64,000 nucleotides of DNA, taken from NCBI GenBank assembly GCA_035518375.1, contig DATIXQ010000136.1:33769-97768 (forward strand), given 5' to 3'. Shown piece by piece: positions 26,577-35,118 of the stretch. The notes below the pieces were generated by a model, which did no database searches, was not told where the DNA came from, and worked only from the letters and a program-made list of their open reading frames with translations. The stretch's first letter is position 1, and each line of letters begins with the position of its first letter. The position numbers were made by a program, and so were the translations under genes. The stretch comes from DATJLY01 sp035518375. GTDB taxonomy: Bacteria; Pseudomonadota; Alphaproteobacteria; ATCC43930; CGMCC-115725.

Positions 26577-27419
26577 TCATTCGCCGCCTGGACGCTGCGG
26601 CCGCCAGCGCGCGAGCCGCCGCTCCAGGAGCTTGACGAGGCCCGTCATCGCCAGCGACAGCGCGGTGAAGATGACGATGCCGGCGAACACCACGTCGACA
26701 TGATACTGGCTCGCCGCCTGCACCATGACGACGCCCAGCCCTGACGAGGAGCCGAAGAACTCCGACACGACGACGCCGAGGACGGCGCGGCCGATCGCCA
26801 GCCGCAAGCCGGCAATGATGTAGGGGAGCGCGTTCGGCACGACGACGAGGCGCGCTACGTCGAGTTCGTTCGCGCCGAACGAGCGCACGACGTTGACGAG
26901 GAGCCGATCGGCGTTGCGCACGCCCTCGTAGGTATTGATGAGGAGCGGGAACAGCGCGCCGAAGAAAACGATCACCACCTTCGACCACAGGCCCAACCCG
27001 AACCACAACACCAAAAGCGGCAGGAAGACAAGGCGGGGGGTCGCGTTGAAGGCGGTGACGAAGGGATCGAGAAGGGCGTTCAGCGTCTCCGAACGTCCGA
27101 TCACGACGCCGAGCGGCAAGGCCACGACGATGGCGAGGCCGAGGCCCACGGCGAAGCCCGTGGCCGAAGCGCCAAGCGGCGCCCAGACCGAGCCGCTTGC
27201 GAACATGGTCCAGAGCGTCGCCGCGACCGTACTCGGCGGCGCGAAGAAGAGCTTGGTGCCGGCCTTCAAGGTGAGCACGTGCGGCACCAGCTCCCACAGC
27301 AGGATCGGCACGGCGATGCCGAGCAATCCGAGCGCCGTGGGCTCGATCCGGCGCCAGAGCGAGGGCGGCGCGGAGGCAAAAACGTCCGCAGGCGCAGCGA
27401 TGGCGGCGTCCTGGTCCAT
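26577..27419 (-). CDS. NitT/TauT-type ABC transporter permease, subunit 2
   Basis: The protein has 280 aa starting at the ATG at 27419 (the open frame extends further but inside the upstream gene). It has six predicted spans and the cytoplasmic coupling loop 'ANELDVARLVVVPNALPYI'. It is paralogous to the permease encoded just upstream (2-base gap), with shared 'LLINVVR/LLVNVVR' and 'IAIGRAL/LAIGRAV' blocks. Two different permeases in one operon point to a heterodimeric pore, whereas sulfonate/taurine transporters normally use a homodimer. Confidence 0.9.
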   Translation of the reverse strand: MDQDAAIAAPADVFASAPPSLWRRIEPTALGLLGIAVPILLWELVPHVLTLKAGTKLFFAPPSTVAATLWTMFASGSVWAPLGASATGFAVGLGLAIVVALPLGVVIGRSETLNALLDPFVTAFNATPRLVFLPLLVLWFGLGLWSKVVIVFFGALFPLLINTYEGVRNADRLLVNVVRSFGANELDVARLVVVPNALPYIIAGLRLAIGRAVLGVVVSEFFGSSSGLGVVMVQAASQYHVDVVFAGIVIFTALSLAMTGLVKLLERRLARWRPQRPGGE

Positions 27420-27421
27420 CG

Positions 27422-28216
27422 CTAGTCTCGCACGCGCCACGGGAACGCGGTGCGCTCGGCCCAGCGAATCCCTTCCGTGAAGAGGACCGCGAGCACGGTG
27501 ATGACGAGGATGCAGGCGAACATGCGGTCGAGCGCGAACATGTCGCCGAAGCGGGCGATCGCATAGCCGATCCCCTCGGAGGCGGCGAAGAACTCGCCGA
27601 CGAGGACGCCGATGAGGGCGCGCCCGATCGCGATGCGCGCGCCTGCCACGACATAAGGCATGACGCTCGGGAACAGCACTTTGAGGTAGAGGTCGCGCTC
27701 GTTTCCGCCCATGCCGCGCACGACGTTGATGAGGAGCGGATCGACGACGCGCACACCCGCCGCGGCGTTGAAGACGAACGGAAAGACCGAGAGGAGGAAG
27801 ATGATGATCGCCTTGCCGGCGACGCCGACGCCGAGAAATATGACGACGAGCGGCGCCAAGGCCACGAGTGGGCTTGCATAGAGCGCGGTCAGGAGCGGAT
27901 CGAGCGTGTAGGACCAGCGCGCGCGCCAGCCCATGACGACGCCCAGCGGCACACCCACGATGATCGCGGCGCCGAAGCCGTAAAGGAACGGCACGGCGCT
28001 CACCGCAAGATCGGCTGAGAGCTCGCCACTCGCCGCAAGCTCGACGAGCGCCTTCGCCATGAGGCCGGGCGTCGTGATGAAAAGCGGATTGAAGGGTATG
28101 ATCAGGAACACGGCCTGCCACGCGGCGAGGAAGAGCGCGACCGCGAGCGCGCCGAGCAGAGCCTTGCGGTTCTGCCGGAAGAACGGCGCGCGCGGGAGTG
28201 CCTCGTCTGTCATCAA
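27422..28216 (-). CDS. NitT/TauT-type ABC transporter permease, subunit 1
   Basis: The protein has 264 aa with about six transmembrane segments and the ATPase-contact loop 'GNERDLYLKVLFPSVMPYV'. The start overlaps the end of the ATPase gene by 4 bases, and the stop lies 2 bases before the second permease start, so all three are translationally linked. It forms the inner-membrane pore, most likely with the following paralogue. Confidence 0.9.
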   Translation of the reverse strand: MMTDEALPRAPFFRQNRKALLGALAVALFLAAWQAVFLIIPFNPLFITTPGLMAKALVELAASGELSADLAVSAVPFLYGFGAAIIVGVPLGVVMGWRARWSYTLDPLLTALYASPLVALAPLVVIFLGVGVAGKAIIIFLLSVFPFVFNAAAGVRVVDPLLINVVRGMGGNERDLYLKVLFPSVMPYVVAGARIAIGRALIGVLVGEFFAASEGIGYAIARFGDMFALDRMFACILVITVLAVLFTEGIRWAERTAFPWRVRD

Positions 28217-28983
28217 ATCACGATCTCGTCCTTCAAGGCGTGCCAGATCTCGAGCTTCAGCTCGTTGAACTCCTGCGTGGTTCGCATCTCATAGTCGCGC
28301 GGACGTGCGAGCGCGACCGGGAAGATGCGCTTTGTCCGCCCCGGCCGCCGCGTCATGACGACGACGCGATCGGAAAGGAAGATCGCCTCGTCGATCTGGT
28401 GCGTCACGAACAGCACGGTCTTCTTTGCCTCCTGCCAGATGCGCAGGAGTTCTGCCTGCATCAGGTCGCGCGTCTGCGCATCGAGCGAAGCGAAGGGTTC
28501 GTCCATCAGCAGCACGTCGGGATCGGTCGCGAGCGCGCGGGCGATGCCGACGCGCTGCTTCATGCCGCCCGAAAGCTCGTGCGGGTAATGCCCCTCGAAG
28601 CCGGCGAGGCCGACCATGGCGATGAGGCGCGCGGAGATGGCGCGGCGCGCCTCGGGCGCCATCCGTTTCAGCTCGAGCCCCAACTCGACATTGGCCGCGA
28701 CCGTGCGCCACGGCAGGAGGCCGAATTCCTGGAACACCATCGCGCGGTCCGGGCCGGGGCCGGCGATGACGCGATCGCGGAGCCGCAGATCGCCGGAATC
28801 GGGCGCGAGCAGCCCGAGGAGAGCGTTGAGGAAAGTGCTCTTGCCGCAGCCCGAAGGACCAACGATCGACAGGAACTCGCCCTCGCCCACGTCGATGTCG
28901 AAGCCCTGAAGAGCGCGCACAGGCTGCCGGTTCGGCGGCCGAAAGGTGAGCGTGACGTTGCGACCCTCGATGTACGGCGCCAT
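28213..28983 (-). CDS. NitT/TauT-type ABC transporter ATPase
   Basis: The protein has 256 aa. Walker A is 'GPSGCGKSTFL' (about 42-52), with 'MVFQEFGLLPW' at the Q-loop, 'LSGGMKQRVGIARAL' as signature, 'VLLMDEPFASLD' as Walker B and the switch His in 'FVTHQIDEA'. It is the SsuB/TauB/NrtD type. It heads the minus-strand transporter operon and lies 92 bases after the GST gene; no terminator is obvious between them. Confidence 0.92.
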   Translation of the reverse strand: MAPYIEGRNVTLTFRPPNRQPVRALQGFDIDVGEGEFLSIVGPSGCGKSTFLNALLGLLAPDSGDLRLRDRVIAGPGPDRAMVFQEFGLLPWRTVAANVELGLELKRMAPEARRAISARLIAMVGLAGFEGHYPHELSGGMKQRVGIARALATDPDVLLMDEPFASLDAQTRDLMQAELLRIWQEAKKTVLFVTHQIDEAIFLSDRVVVMTRRPGRTKRIFPVALARPRDYEMRTTQEFNELKLEIWHALKDEIVI

Positions 28984-29075
28984 GCGGCCTCCCCGGTACG
29001 CGGCGACGGACGGAAGAAGGCGCGGCGTCGGTTATGATCCGGCGTCCGCGCCCTGCCTCAAGCCGGAAGCATAGG

Positions 29076-29768
29076 CTATTCGGCTGCGACCCTGGCGTCG
29101 CTCACGAACTGCGACAGCCACTTGTTGCGGCGCTTCAAGTTCGCGCGATACATCGCCTCGAACTCCGCTTCTGGGAAAGAATGGGTCGAAGGCCGCGCGA
29201 CGAGCGCGTCCGCCCACGCTTTCACGCGGGGGTACTTTTCGATCAAGCCCAGCTTCTTCACGCGGTCGAGATAATAATAGCGCTGCAGGAAGGGCGCGTA
29301 GGACGCATCGACCAGCGAGTATTTCGTGCCGTTGAAGAACGGGCCCTTGCCCTGCTTCTCGAGCGCCTTCTCGAGCCGCTCGAACGCGGTCGGGATCTTG
29401 GCGATCGCAGCCTTGTATTCAGCCTCGTTGTCGGCATAGGCACTGCCGGTCACGGACTCGGCGAAGGTCGGCACATAATCGGTCCAGGCGCGATTGACGG
29501 CGCGCTCGATCGGGTCCTCGGGATGGAGGCGCGGCGCGATCGTCTCGTCGAGATATTCCGAGATCGCGCTCGATTCAAAGAGCGAGACCTTGTCGTCGAT
29601 GCGCAGCACCGGCACCTTCTTGTGCGGCGAGATCGCGAGGAACCAGTCGGGCCGGTTGTCGGGCTCGATGTGGCGGAATTCGAAGTCGATGTTCTTTTCG
29701 CGCAGCACGATCGCGGCGCGCTGCACCCAGGGGCAGGTCTTGAAGCTGACCAAGAGATATTTCGCCAT
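29076..29768 (-). CDS. Glutathione S-transferase
   Basis: The protein has 230 aa. The N-terminal thioredoxin fold has 'TCPWVQRA' (Cys-Pro active-site motif as in omega/beta-like GSTs), 'KVPVL' with the cis-proline and 'FESSAI' for the gamma-glutamyl contact. The C-terminal helical domain is complete. The Cys suggests thiol transfer or glutathione-lyase activity. It follows a VOC gene (33-base gap), a pairing seen in detoxification and in degradation of ring or ether compounds. Confidence 0.88.
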   Translation of the reverse strand: MAKYLLVSFKTCPWVQRAAIVLREKNIDFEFRHIEPDNRPDWFLAISPHKKVPVLRIDDKVSLFESSAISEYLDETIAPRLHPEDPIERAVNRAWTDYVPTFAESVTGSAYADNEAEYKAAIAKIPTAFERLEKALEKQGKGPFFNGTKYSLVDASYAPFLQRYYYLDRVKKLGLIEKYPRVKAWADALVARPSTHSFPEAEFEAMYRANLKRRNKWLSQFVSDARVAAE

Positions 29769-29801
29769 CCGAATCCTCCGCTCGTCAAAGGTGAGGCAAT
29801 G

Positions 29802-30341
29802 CTAGCGTGAAGCGAGCGCGGCGGCGAGCCTTTCGGCGAGCTCCTTCTTATACTGCGGCATCGGCTTGAAGCCGGGCACGGCCTCGCAGATCGCGAGCGT
29901 ATCGGCCTCGATCTTCGCCTTCGGCTGCGAATAGTCCATGGGCTTCCGGAACGGCTGCGGGATGTGCCACGGCGTGTCGCAGTAGAATTCGGTGCGGTTG
30001 CCCTCGGGATCGGGGAAATAGACCGACCACGCATTGCCGTGCGTGCACGGATCCATGTTCTTGACGCCGGCCGCGACGAGACGGCGGTGGACGTCGAGGA
30101 CCTGGTCCAAGGTCTCGAGCTTGAACGAGACCTGCTGCACCGTCGCCGGCGCATCGGCCGGACGGCCCGGCGCGAATACGATCTGATGATGCTGGCTCGG
30201 GTCGCGCGACATGAAAGCGATGCGCTCGCCGCGGTCGGTCAGCACGAAGCCCAGCACATCGCGGTAGAAGGCGATCATGCGATCGATGTCGCGAACGAAA
30301 AGCCCGACATGGCCGACGCTCAAGCCCGTTTGCTCCGTCAT
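29802..30341 (-). CDS. VOC family protein resembling type I extradiol dioxygenases
   Basis: The protein has 179 aa from the ATG at 30341, preceded by GGAGGAGG. Potential metal ligands are H11 in 'SVGHVGLFV', a His in 'PSQHHQIVF' and the Glu in 'GNRTEFY', the 2-His-1-carboxylate set of ring-cleaving dioxygenases and related enzymes. It is short for a two-domain catechol 2,3-dioxygenase and resembles single-domain members of uncertain reaction. It starts only 20 bases after the stop of the outer-membrane protein gene. Confidence 0.82.
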   Translation of the reverse strand: MTEQTGLSVGHVGLFVRDIDRMIAFYRDVLGFVLTDRGERIAFMSRDPSQHHQIVFAPGRPADAPATVQQVSFKLETLDQVLDVHRRLVAAGVKNMDPCTHGNAWSVYFPDPEGNRTEFYCDTPWHIPQPFRKPMDYSQPKAKIEADTLAICEAVPGFKPMPQYKKELAERLAAALASR

Positions 30342-30361
30342 CTCTTCCTCCTCCTGCCCGG

Positions 30362-31156
30362 TCAGAAATGCAGCTCGTACTCGAACTGCCAGCGCACGGT
30401 TTCGGCCGGCGCCCCCGGGGTCAATCCGAACAGTATACCGCCGTTCCATTTGAGACTGCCCGGCCCCAGTTGCGCAACCGTCCCGAACAGCATGGGACCA
30501 ATGCGATGGTCCTGGTGGCCAACGCCGGGAAAATGCCCGATCGCGCCGGGAAAACCATAGGCCTGGAAGCCGGGCTCGATCGCCGTACCGAGGTCAAGCC
30601 GCGTCTCCCACGCATATTGGAACATGGGCCGGCCTTGGGCGTAGCGGCCAATGTCCTTTTCGACGAAGAGATTGACGGTGTTGATGAGGCCGAACACCTC
30701 CTTGCGGAACACGGGACCGAACGTCGTTTCGTTGGGGGAATTGGGCAGGGTCGACTGGCCATATTCGACGAAGAACGCGGAATCGACCCAGTGCTCGCCC
30801 GGCTCCCCGAAAATGAAGAGGTTCTCCGAGGTCACTTGGCTGAGATTCGTGGGATTGCCAGAGCCGGGGTCGCGCTCCTGCTCGAACTCAAGCTCCGACG
30901 TCCACCAGTTGGTGATGCCGTACTCGAGTTCTTCGGTATAGCTTTGCTCGCCGCTGCGCGTGTGGTCAGGGTCGTGACCGATATCTCCCAGCGTCTCGAG
31001 CGCGAACTCGTGTGGCTCGGGATCCGGCTGAAAGACCTTGAAGTCGGCGTGGGCGGGAAGCGCAGGGAGGAGCCCTGCCAGCGTCACCGCCCCAGCCATG
31101 CAATTGCGACGCACTCGCAAGATTAAGGCCTGAAGGTTCTGTGCCATTGCAGTCAC
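30362..31156 (-). CDS. Outer-membrane beta-barrel-like protein linked to a cupredoxin
   Basis: The protein has 264 aa; the ATG at 31147 (MAQNLQA) is an alternative start. A signal peptide ends near AHAD. The rest alternates polar and hydrophobic residues in strand-sized pieces ('ELEYGITNWWTSELEFEQER', 'DSAFFVEYG', 'VRWQFEYELHF') and ends in Phe, as outer-membrane barrels do. It is 70 bases after the Fur-box cupredoxin gene on the same strand, so it may be an outer-membrane route or porin for iron or copper. I do not recognise a named family with certainty. Confidence 0.75.
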   Translation of the reverse strand: MTAMAQNLQALILRVRRNCMAGAVTLAGLLPALPAHADFKVFQPDPEPHEFALETLGDIGHDPDHTRSGEQSYTEELEYGITNWWTSELEFEQERDPGSGNPTNLSQVTSENLFIFGEPGEHWVDSAFFVEYGQSTLPNSPNETTFGPVFRKEVFGLINTVNLFVEKDIGRYAQGRPMFQYAWETRLDLGTAIEPGFQAYGFPGAIGHFPGVGHQDHRIGPMLFGTVAQLGPGSLKWNGGILFGLTPGAPAETVRWQFEYELHF

Positions 31157-31226
31157 CGGTCGGTCAGCCGTCGAGGTCTGTAAACGCGGGCGCTTGCGGA
31201 GTTCGGCGAAGCGTCTGCATCGCGCG

Positions 31227-31556
31227 CTACTTCACCACCAGGTGGCCGCGGGTATCGGGATGAAAGTCGTCGAAGAACTCGTAGCTGCCGGGACTGAGCG
31301 GGCCGACATAGACCTGAATCTGCTCACCGGATAGCACGACCTTCTCGCGGTGGAGCGCGGTGCTCTCGAATTCCGACGTGGTCGGATTCTCGTTGCGCAC
31401 TAGGAGCTTCACCTTGACGCCCGAGGGAATCTGCAGCTCCTGAGGGACGAACTGATGATCTTTGAGCGTGAGATTCGCGGTAGGCTCGTCCGCCGCCGCG
31501 GCCGCACCCGCGCCAAAGGCCAGCAACCCCGCCGCAAGCACCAGACCCAATCGCAT
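31227..31556 (-). CDS. Periplasmic cupredoxin-domain protein (iron-uptake type)
   Basis: The protein has 109 aa. A signal peptide (MRLGLVLAAGLLAFGAGAAA) is followed by one cupredoxin fold: 'LTLKDHQFVPQELQIPSG' and the end 'YEFFDDFHPDTRGHLVV'. Possible metal ligands are H69, H99 and acidic neighbours; there is no Cys or Met typical of blue copper proteins, matching cupredoxins that accompany FTR1/P19 iron permeases. A near-perfect Fur box lies 23 bases upstream of the ATG. No FTR1 permease is in the window, which is odd for this type. Confidence 0.85.
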   Translation of the reverse strand: MRLGLVLAAGLLAFGAGAAAAADEPTANLTLKDHQFVPQELQIPSGVKVKLLVRNENPTTSEFESTALHREKVVLSGEQIQVYVGPLSPGSYEFFDDFHPDTRGHLVVK

Positions 31557-31578
31557 CGCCGCCTCCCGGCGCCGTACT

Positions 31579-31597
31579 GATATTGATAATCATTCTT
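31579..31597. promoter_or_regulatory. Fur box
   Basis: GATATTGATAATCATTCTT matches the 19-base Fur consensus GATAATGATAATCATTATC at 16 of 19 positions. It lies in the intergenic region between the cupredoxin gene (start 31556, minus) and the dioxygenase gene (start 31679, plus), 23 bases from the cupredoxin start. Iron-dependent repression of the cupredoxin gene is the expected effect; the divergent gene has its own candidate promoter 33 bases away. Confidence 0.8.
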
Positions 31598-31629
31598 AGT
31601 AGCAGCCGGGCCGACGGTCAAGCGGTGAT

Positions 31630-31657
31630 TTGACGCATCCCGCCCGGCTGCCATAGT
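31630..31657 (+). promoter_or_regulatory. Candidate promoter of the TauD-like gene
   Basis: TTGACG (31630-31635, 5 of 6) is followed after 16 bases by CATAGT (31652-31657, 4 of 6). A transcript from about 31664 would carry GGGAGG as ribosome site before the ATG at 31679. Confidence 0.4.
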
Positions 31658-31678
31658 CAATGCAACCCGGGAGGCGCC

Positions 31679-32524
31679 ATGTCCTTCATCGCCAAGCCGC
31701 TGACGAAATATATCGCCTCAGAGATCAGCGGCCTTGATCTCCGTCAGCCACTTGGCGCGGATGATGTGGCCGCGCTTTACCGCACCTGGCTCGAGCGCGT
31801 GATCCTGGTCTTCCGCGGCCAGCGCCTCGAGCAAGAGGACCTGCTGCGGCTCGCCGCCAATTTCGGCACGATCGGCAAGCTTGCGCGGCCTGGCGCCTAT
31901 CGCCCGCCGGGCCAGGGCCGGCTTCTCGACGACATCATGCTCATTTCGAACATCCGTGAGAACGGCGAGGCGATCGGCGCGCTGCCGGACGGCGAGATGA
32001 TGTTCCATCACGACACTCTGCACGCGAAGGTGCCGGACAAGGGCACGTTCCTCTATTCGGTCGAGGTGCCGAAGACGGGCGGCAACACGCTCTTCGCCAA
32101 CTGCTACACCGCTTACGAGACGATGCCGGCGGCGCTGCGCGATCGGCTCGACGGACGGCGCGCGTTCCATCACTACAATTACGGCTCGGTCCAGCGCGAC
32201 GACGACAAGGGCGTCGCCGCTTTTTCCGAGGCGACGCACCCTGTCTTCCGCACGCACGAGGAGACCGGCAGGAAAGCCGTCTATGTCAACCGTCTGATGA
32301 CGCGGTCGGTCCTCGACCTGCCAGAGGAGGAGAGCGACCGGCTTCTGGCGCAGGTGTTCGACCACTCCGAGAATCCGGAGTGGGTCTATGCGCACGAATG
32401 GCGCGTCGGCGACGTCATTCTGTGGGACAATCGCTGCTCGATGCACGCGCGCACCGACTTCTCGCCGGGCGAACGCCGGCTCCTGCTACGCGTCACGGTC
32501 AAGGGCGAGGTCGTGCCTTATTGA
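31679..32524 (+). CDS. TauD/TfdA-family Fe(II)/2-oxoglutarate dioxygenase
   Basis: The protein has 281 aa, normal for the family. The iron ligands are visible: H110 and D112 in 'FHHDTLH', and H256 in 'CSMHARTDF'. The 2-oxoglutarate-binding Arg is in 'GERRLLLR' (267 or 271). Members hydroxylate and so break sulfonates, phenoxyacetates, alkyl sulfates and similar compounds. The stop directly abuts the stop of the convergent luciferase-like gene. The presence of SsuA-like receptors nearby favours an organosulfur or aryloxy substrate, but this is inference. Confidence 0.9.
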   Translation: MSFIAKPLTKYIASEISGLDLRQPLGADDVAALYRTWLERVILVFRGQRLEQEDLLRLAANFGTIGKLARPGAYRPPGQGRLLDDIMLISNIRENGEAIGALPDGEMMFHHDTLHAKVPDKGTFLYSVEVPKTGGNTLFANCYTAYETMPAALRDRLDGRRAFHHYNYGSVQRDDDKGVAAFSEATHPVFRTHEETGRKAVYVNRLMTRSVLDLPEEESDRLLAQVFDHSENPEWVYAHEWRVGDVILWDNRCSMHARTDFSPGERRLLLRVTVKGEVVPY

Positions 32525-33592
32525 CTACTGCGCGGCGACGCGGGTCTCGGCGAAAGCGGGCGCGACCTCTTCCATAAAGCGCGCCATCTCGTCCTTCACC
32601 TGCGCGTGCGGCTTCAAGCCGACGTTGAAATAGAGGATCACCTCGTCGAAGCCCAATTCCTCCATCACTTTGAGTCGCTCGATGATGCGGTCGGACTTGC
32701 CGAGCAGCACCGCCTTGTCGTCGAGATCCTCGGGCTTCGTGCCGCGCATGCGGTCCTTGAAGTCGTGATAGTAGTCGTAGGTTTTGGGCGCCGTCTCGCG
32801 CGTCCCCGGCGAGACCGCGCCGCCGCACTCGCGCGCATAGCGGATCTGACGCTCGCGGGCCGCGCGCTCCTCGGCCGCGTTGTCGGCGAAATGAATGAAG
32901 TAGCTCGAGACGATGCGGCCCGGCTTCGTGCCCTGGCGCGCGCATGCCTCCTTATAGATGCGCACGGCCTCGGCGACACCGCCCAGCGTGATCGCGGCAG
33001 CAAACGCCGCGATGACGAGACCGAAGCCGTGCCTTGCCGCAAGCTCGACCGTCGGGCGCGAGAACGAAGCCACGTGGATCGGGATCGGGCGCTGCACCGG
33101 CTGCGGCGTGATCGCGACGCCATCGAAATTCCAGAATTTGCCATGATGCGTGACGCGCTCGCCCGACCAGAGCCGGCGCAGCACGTCCAATCCCTCGGCG
33201 AACGCGGCGGCGTTGTCGTCGAAGTTCGCGCCGAGGGGCTCGTACTCGCCGCGATCGTAGCCGCGCCCTGTGGCGAAATCGACGCGCCCGCCAGAGAGAA
33301 GATCGAGCGTCGCCCATTGCTCGGCGACACGGATCGGATGGTGAAGCGGCAACACCGTCACCGCGGGCGCGAGCCTTATGCGCTCGGTCCGCGCGGCGAT
33401 ATAGGCAAGCGCAATGTCGGGACACGACATGACGCCGAGCGAATTGAAGTGATGCTCGCCGATCCAGGCAGAATGGAAGCCGAGCCGGTCGGCATAGATC
33501 GCCTCGTCGACGAGATCCGTGACGCACTGGTTCGCGCTGCGGCTGCTGTTCGTATAGTGATTGTCGCTGAGCGTGAAATAGCCGAATTTCAT
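32525..33592 (-). CDS. Luciferase-like (LLM) flavin-dependent monooxygenase, copy 2
   Basis: The protein has 355 aa. I choose the ATG at 33592 (GTGGAGAC gives GGAG 8 bases upstream) over the GTG at 33604. 'AWIGEHHFNSLG' and 'GGRVDFATGRGYDRGEYEPLG' are typical of the bacterial luciferase family. It should use reduced flavin and O2. Its end touches the end of the TauD-like gene, so the two oxygenases are convergent neighbours rather than an operon. Confidence 0.88.
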   Translation of the reverse strand: MKFGYFTLSDNHYTNSSRSANQCVTDLVDEAIYADRLGFHSAWIGEHHFNSLGVMSCPDIALAYIAARTERIRLAPAVTVLPLHHPIRVAEQWATLDLLSGGRVDFATGRGYDRGEYEPLGANFDDNAAAFAEGLDVLRRLWSGERVTHHGKFWNFDGVAITPQPVQRPIPIHVASFSRPTVELAARHGFGLVIAAFAAAITLGGVAEAVRIYKEACARQGTKPGRIVSSYFIHFADNAAEERAARERQIRYARECGGAVSPGTRETAPKTYDYYHDFKDRMRGTKPEDLDDKAVLLGKSDRIIERLKVMEELGFDEVILYFNVGLKPHAQVKDEMARFMEEVAPAFAETRVAAQ

Positions 33593-33641
33593 GGGCGTCT
33601 CCACAGGCGGTCGCGCCGAGCTTAAGCCTTGGCCCTGCGCA

Positions 33642-33670
33642 TTGACAATGGCGCGGGCGCACGATGGAAT
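33642..33670 (+). promoter_or_regulatory. Candidate promoter giving a leaderless ubiD-like transcript
   Basis: TTGACA (33642-33647, perfect) is followed after 17 bases by TGGAAT (33665-33670, 4 of 6). Transcription would begin near 33677, only about 2 bases from the ATG at 33679, and no ribosome site precedes that ATG. Confidence 0.45.
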
Positions 33671-33678
33671 TTCGTGCG

Positions 33679-35118
33679 ATGAGCGGGCTTTACGAGGATC
33701 TGCGCGGCTTCATCGACGCGGTCGAACGCCTCGGCGCGCTGCGCCGCGTCGACGGCGCCGATCCCGAGATCGAACTGGGCGGCATCACCGAGGTGGCGGC
33801 CGGCGCGCCCGACTGCCCGGCACTTCTCTTCGACAAAGTAAAAGGCCATCGGCCCGGCTTTCGCGTCTTCACCAACGCCACGGTGAGTGCACAGCGCGCG
33901 GCCCTGGCGCTCGGCATCGACCCGCATCTCGCGCCGCTCGATGCGCTGAAAGAGTGGAAGAGCCGGCGCGCGAGCCTCAAGCCGCTTCCGCCCGTTGCCG
34001 GCGCCCGCGCGCTCTTCCTCGAAAATTCGGCACAAGGGAGCGAGATCGATCTCGGCCTCTTCCCGGCGCCGCTCTGGCATCGCGCCGACGGCGGCCGCTT
34101 CATCGGCTCCGGCAGCATCGTCGTAATGCGCGATCCCGACACGGGCTGGATCAACGCTTCCATTTATCGCATCCAGCTCCATGGACGCGCGGCGGCGACC
34201 GTGCAGTTCGACCATGGCGGGCGGCACGGCGCCATCATCGCGCGGAAATACTGGGCGCGAGGGACACCATGCCCGGTCGCGGTCGTGAACGGTCCCGACC
34301 CGGCGCTCTTCGTCGCGGGCTTCGAATACCTGCCCGAAGGCGCCTCGGAATATGATTTCGCCGGCGCGATCAAGGGCCGCCCGCTCGAAGTGGCGGAGGC
34401 GCCGCTAACGGGGATTCCAGTGCCGGCGCGGTCGGAGTTCGTGTTCGAGGGCGAGCTCCTCCCGCTCGACAAGGAAAGCCTGCCCGAAGGCCCGTTCGGC
34501 GAGTTCACCGGCTATTACGCGGCGGAGAAGCGCCCGGCACCCGTCTTGCGCGTCGAGGCCGCGCACTGGCGCAACGACCCAATCCTTTTGGGTTCGCCGC
34601 CGATGAAGCCGCCGCGCTTCCATTTCGGCCTGCCGCTGCGTGCGGCTTCGATCTGGTCGAACCTCGAAGACGCGGGTGTCACCGATGTCGCCGGCGCGTG
34701 GCAACACGTAGCGCAGCTGATGACGGTCGTGGCGCTGACGCCGCGCTATGCCGGGCACGCGAAGCGCGCGGGCCTCATCGCCGCGGCGCAAAGCTACATG
34801 GCGCGAATCATCGTGACGGTGGACGAAGATGTCGATCCCTCCGATCTCGCCGACGTGATGTGGGCGATCGCGACGCGGGCCGAGCCTGCGGAGACCGTCG
34901 ACATCGTGCGCGACGCGTGGAGCTCGGCGCTCGACCCGCGGCTGTCGCCCGATCGGCGCGCGCGCGGCGAGACCTCGCACTCGAAGCTTTTGATCGACGC
35001 AACGAAGCCCTTCGCCTGGCGCGCGGCATTCCCGCGCGTCTCGGCGCTCGATGCAGGCGAGGCGCGCGCCATCGCCGCGAAATGGGCCTCGGCGCTCGCG
35101 GGAAAGAAGGATGGCTGA
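33679..35118 (+). CDS. UbiD-family decarboxylase
   Basis: The protein has 479 aa from the ATG at 33679; an in-frame ATG at 33664 lies inside the candidate -10 box, so I prefer the shorter form. 'LRGFIDAVERLGALRRVDG' is the standard UbiD start and 'GPFGEFTGYY' the catalytic Glu region; 'HGGRHGAIIARKYW' and 'EVDEDVDPSD'-like 'TVDEDVDPSDLADV' are also family landmarks. UbiD enzymes decarboxylate or carboxylate aromatic or alpha,beta-unsaturated acids using prenyl-FMN. The UbiX prenyltransferase needed for that cofactor is not in the window. The end overlaps the GMC oxidoreductase start by 8 bases. Confidence 0.9.
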   Translation: MSGLYEDLRGFIDAVERLGALRRVDGADPEIELGGITEVAAGAPDCPALLFDKVKGHRPGFRVFTNATVSAQRAALALGIDPHLAPLDALKEWKSRRASLKPLPPVAGARALFLENSAQGSEIDLGLFPAPLWHRADGGRFIGSGSIVVMRDPDTGWINASIYRIQLHGRAAATVQFDHGGRHGAIIARKYWARGTPCPVAVVNGPDPALFVAGFEYLPEGASEYDFAGAIKGRPLEVAEAPLTGIPVPARSEFVFEGELLPLDKESLPEGPFGEFTGYYAAEKRPAPVLRVEAAHWRNDPILLGSPPMKPPRFHFGLPLRAASIWSNLEDAGVTDVAGAWQHVAQLMTVVALTPRYAGHAKRAGLIAAAQSYMARIIVTVDEDVDPSDLADVMWAIATRAEPAETVDIVRDAWSSALDPRLSPDRRARGETSHSKLLIDATKPFAWRAAFPRVSALDAGEARAIAAKWASALAGKKDG

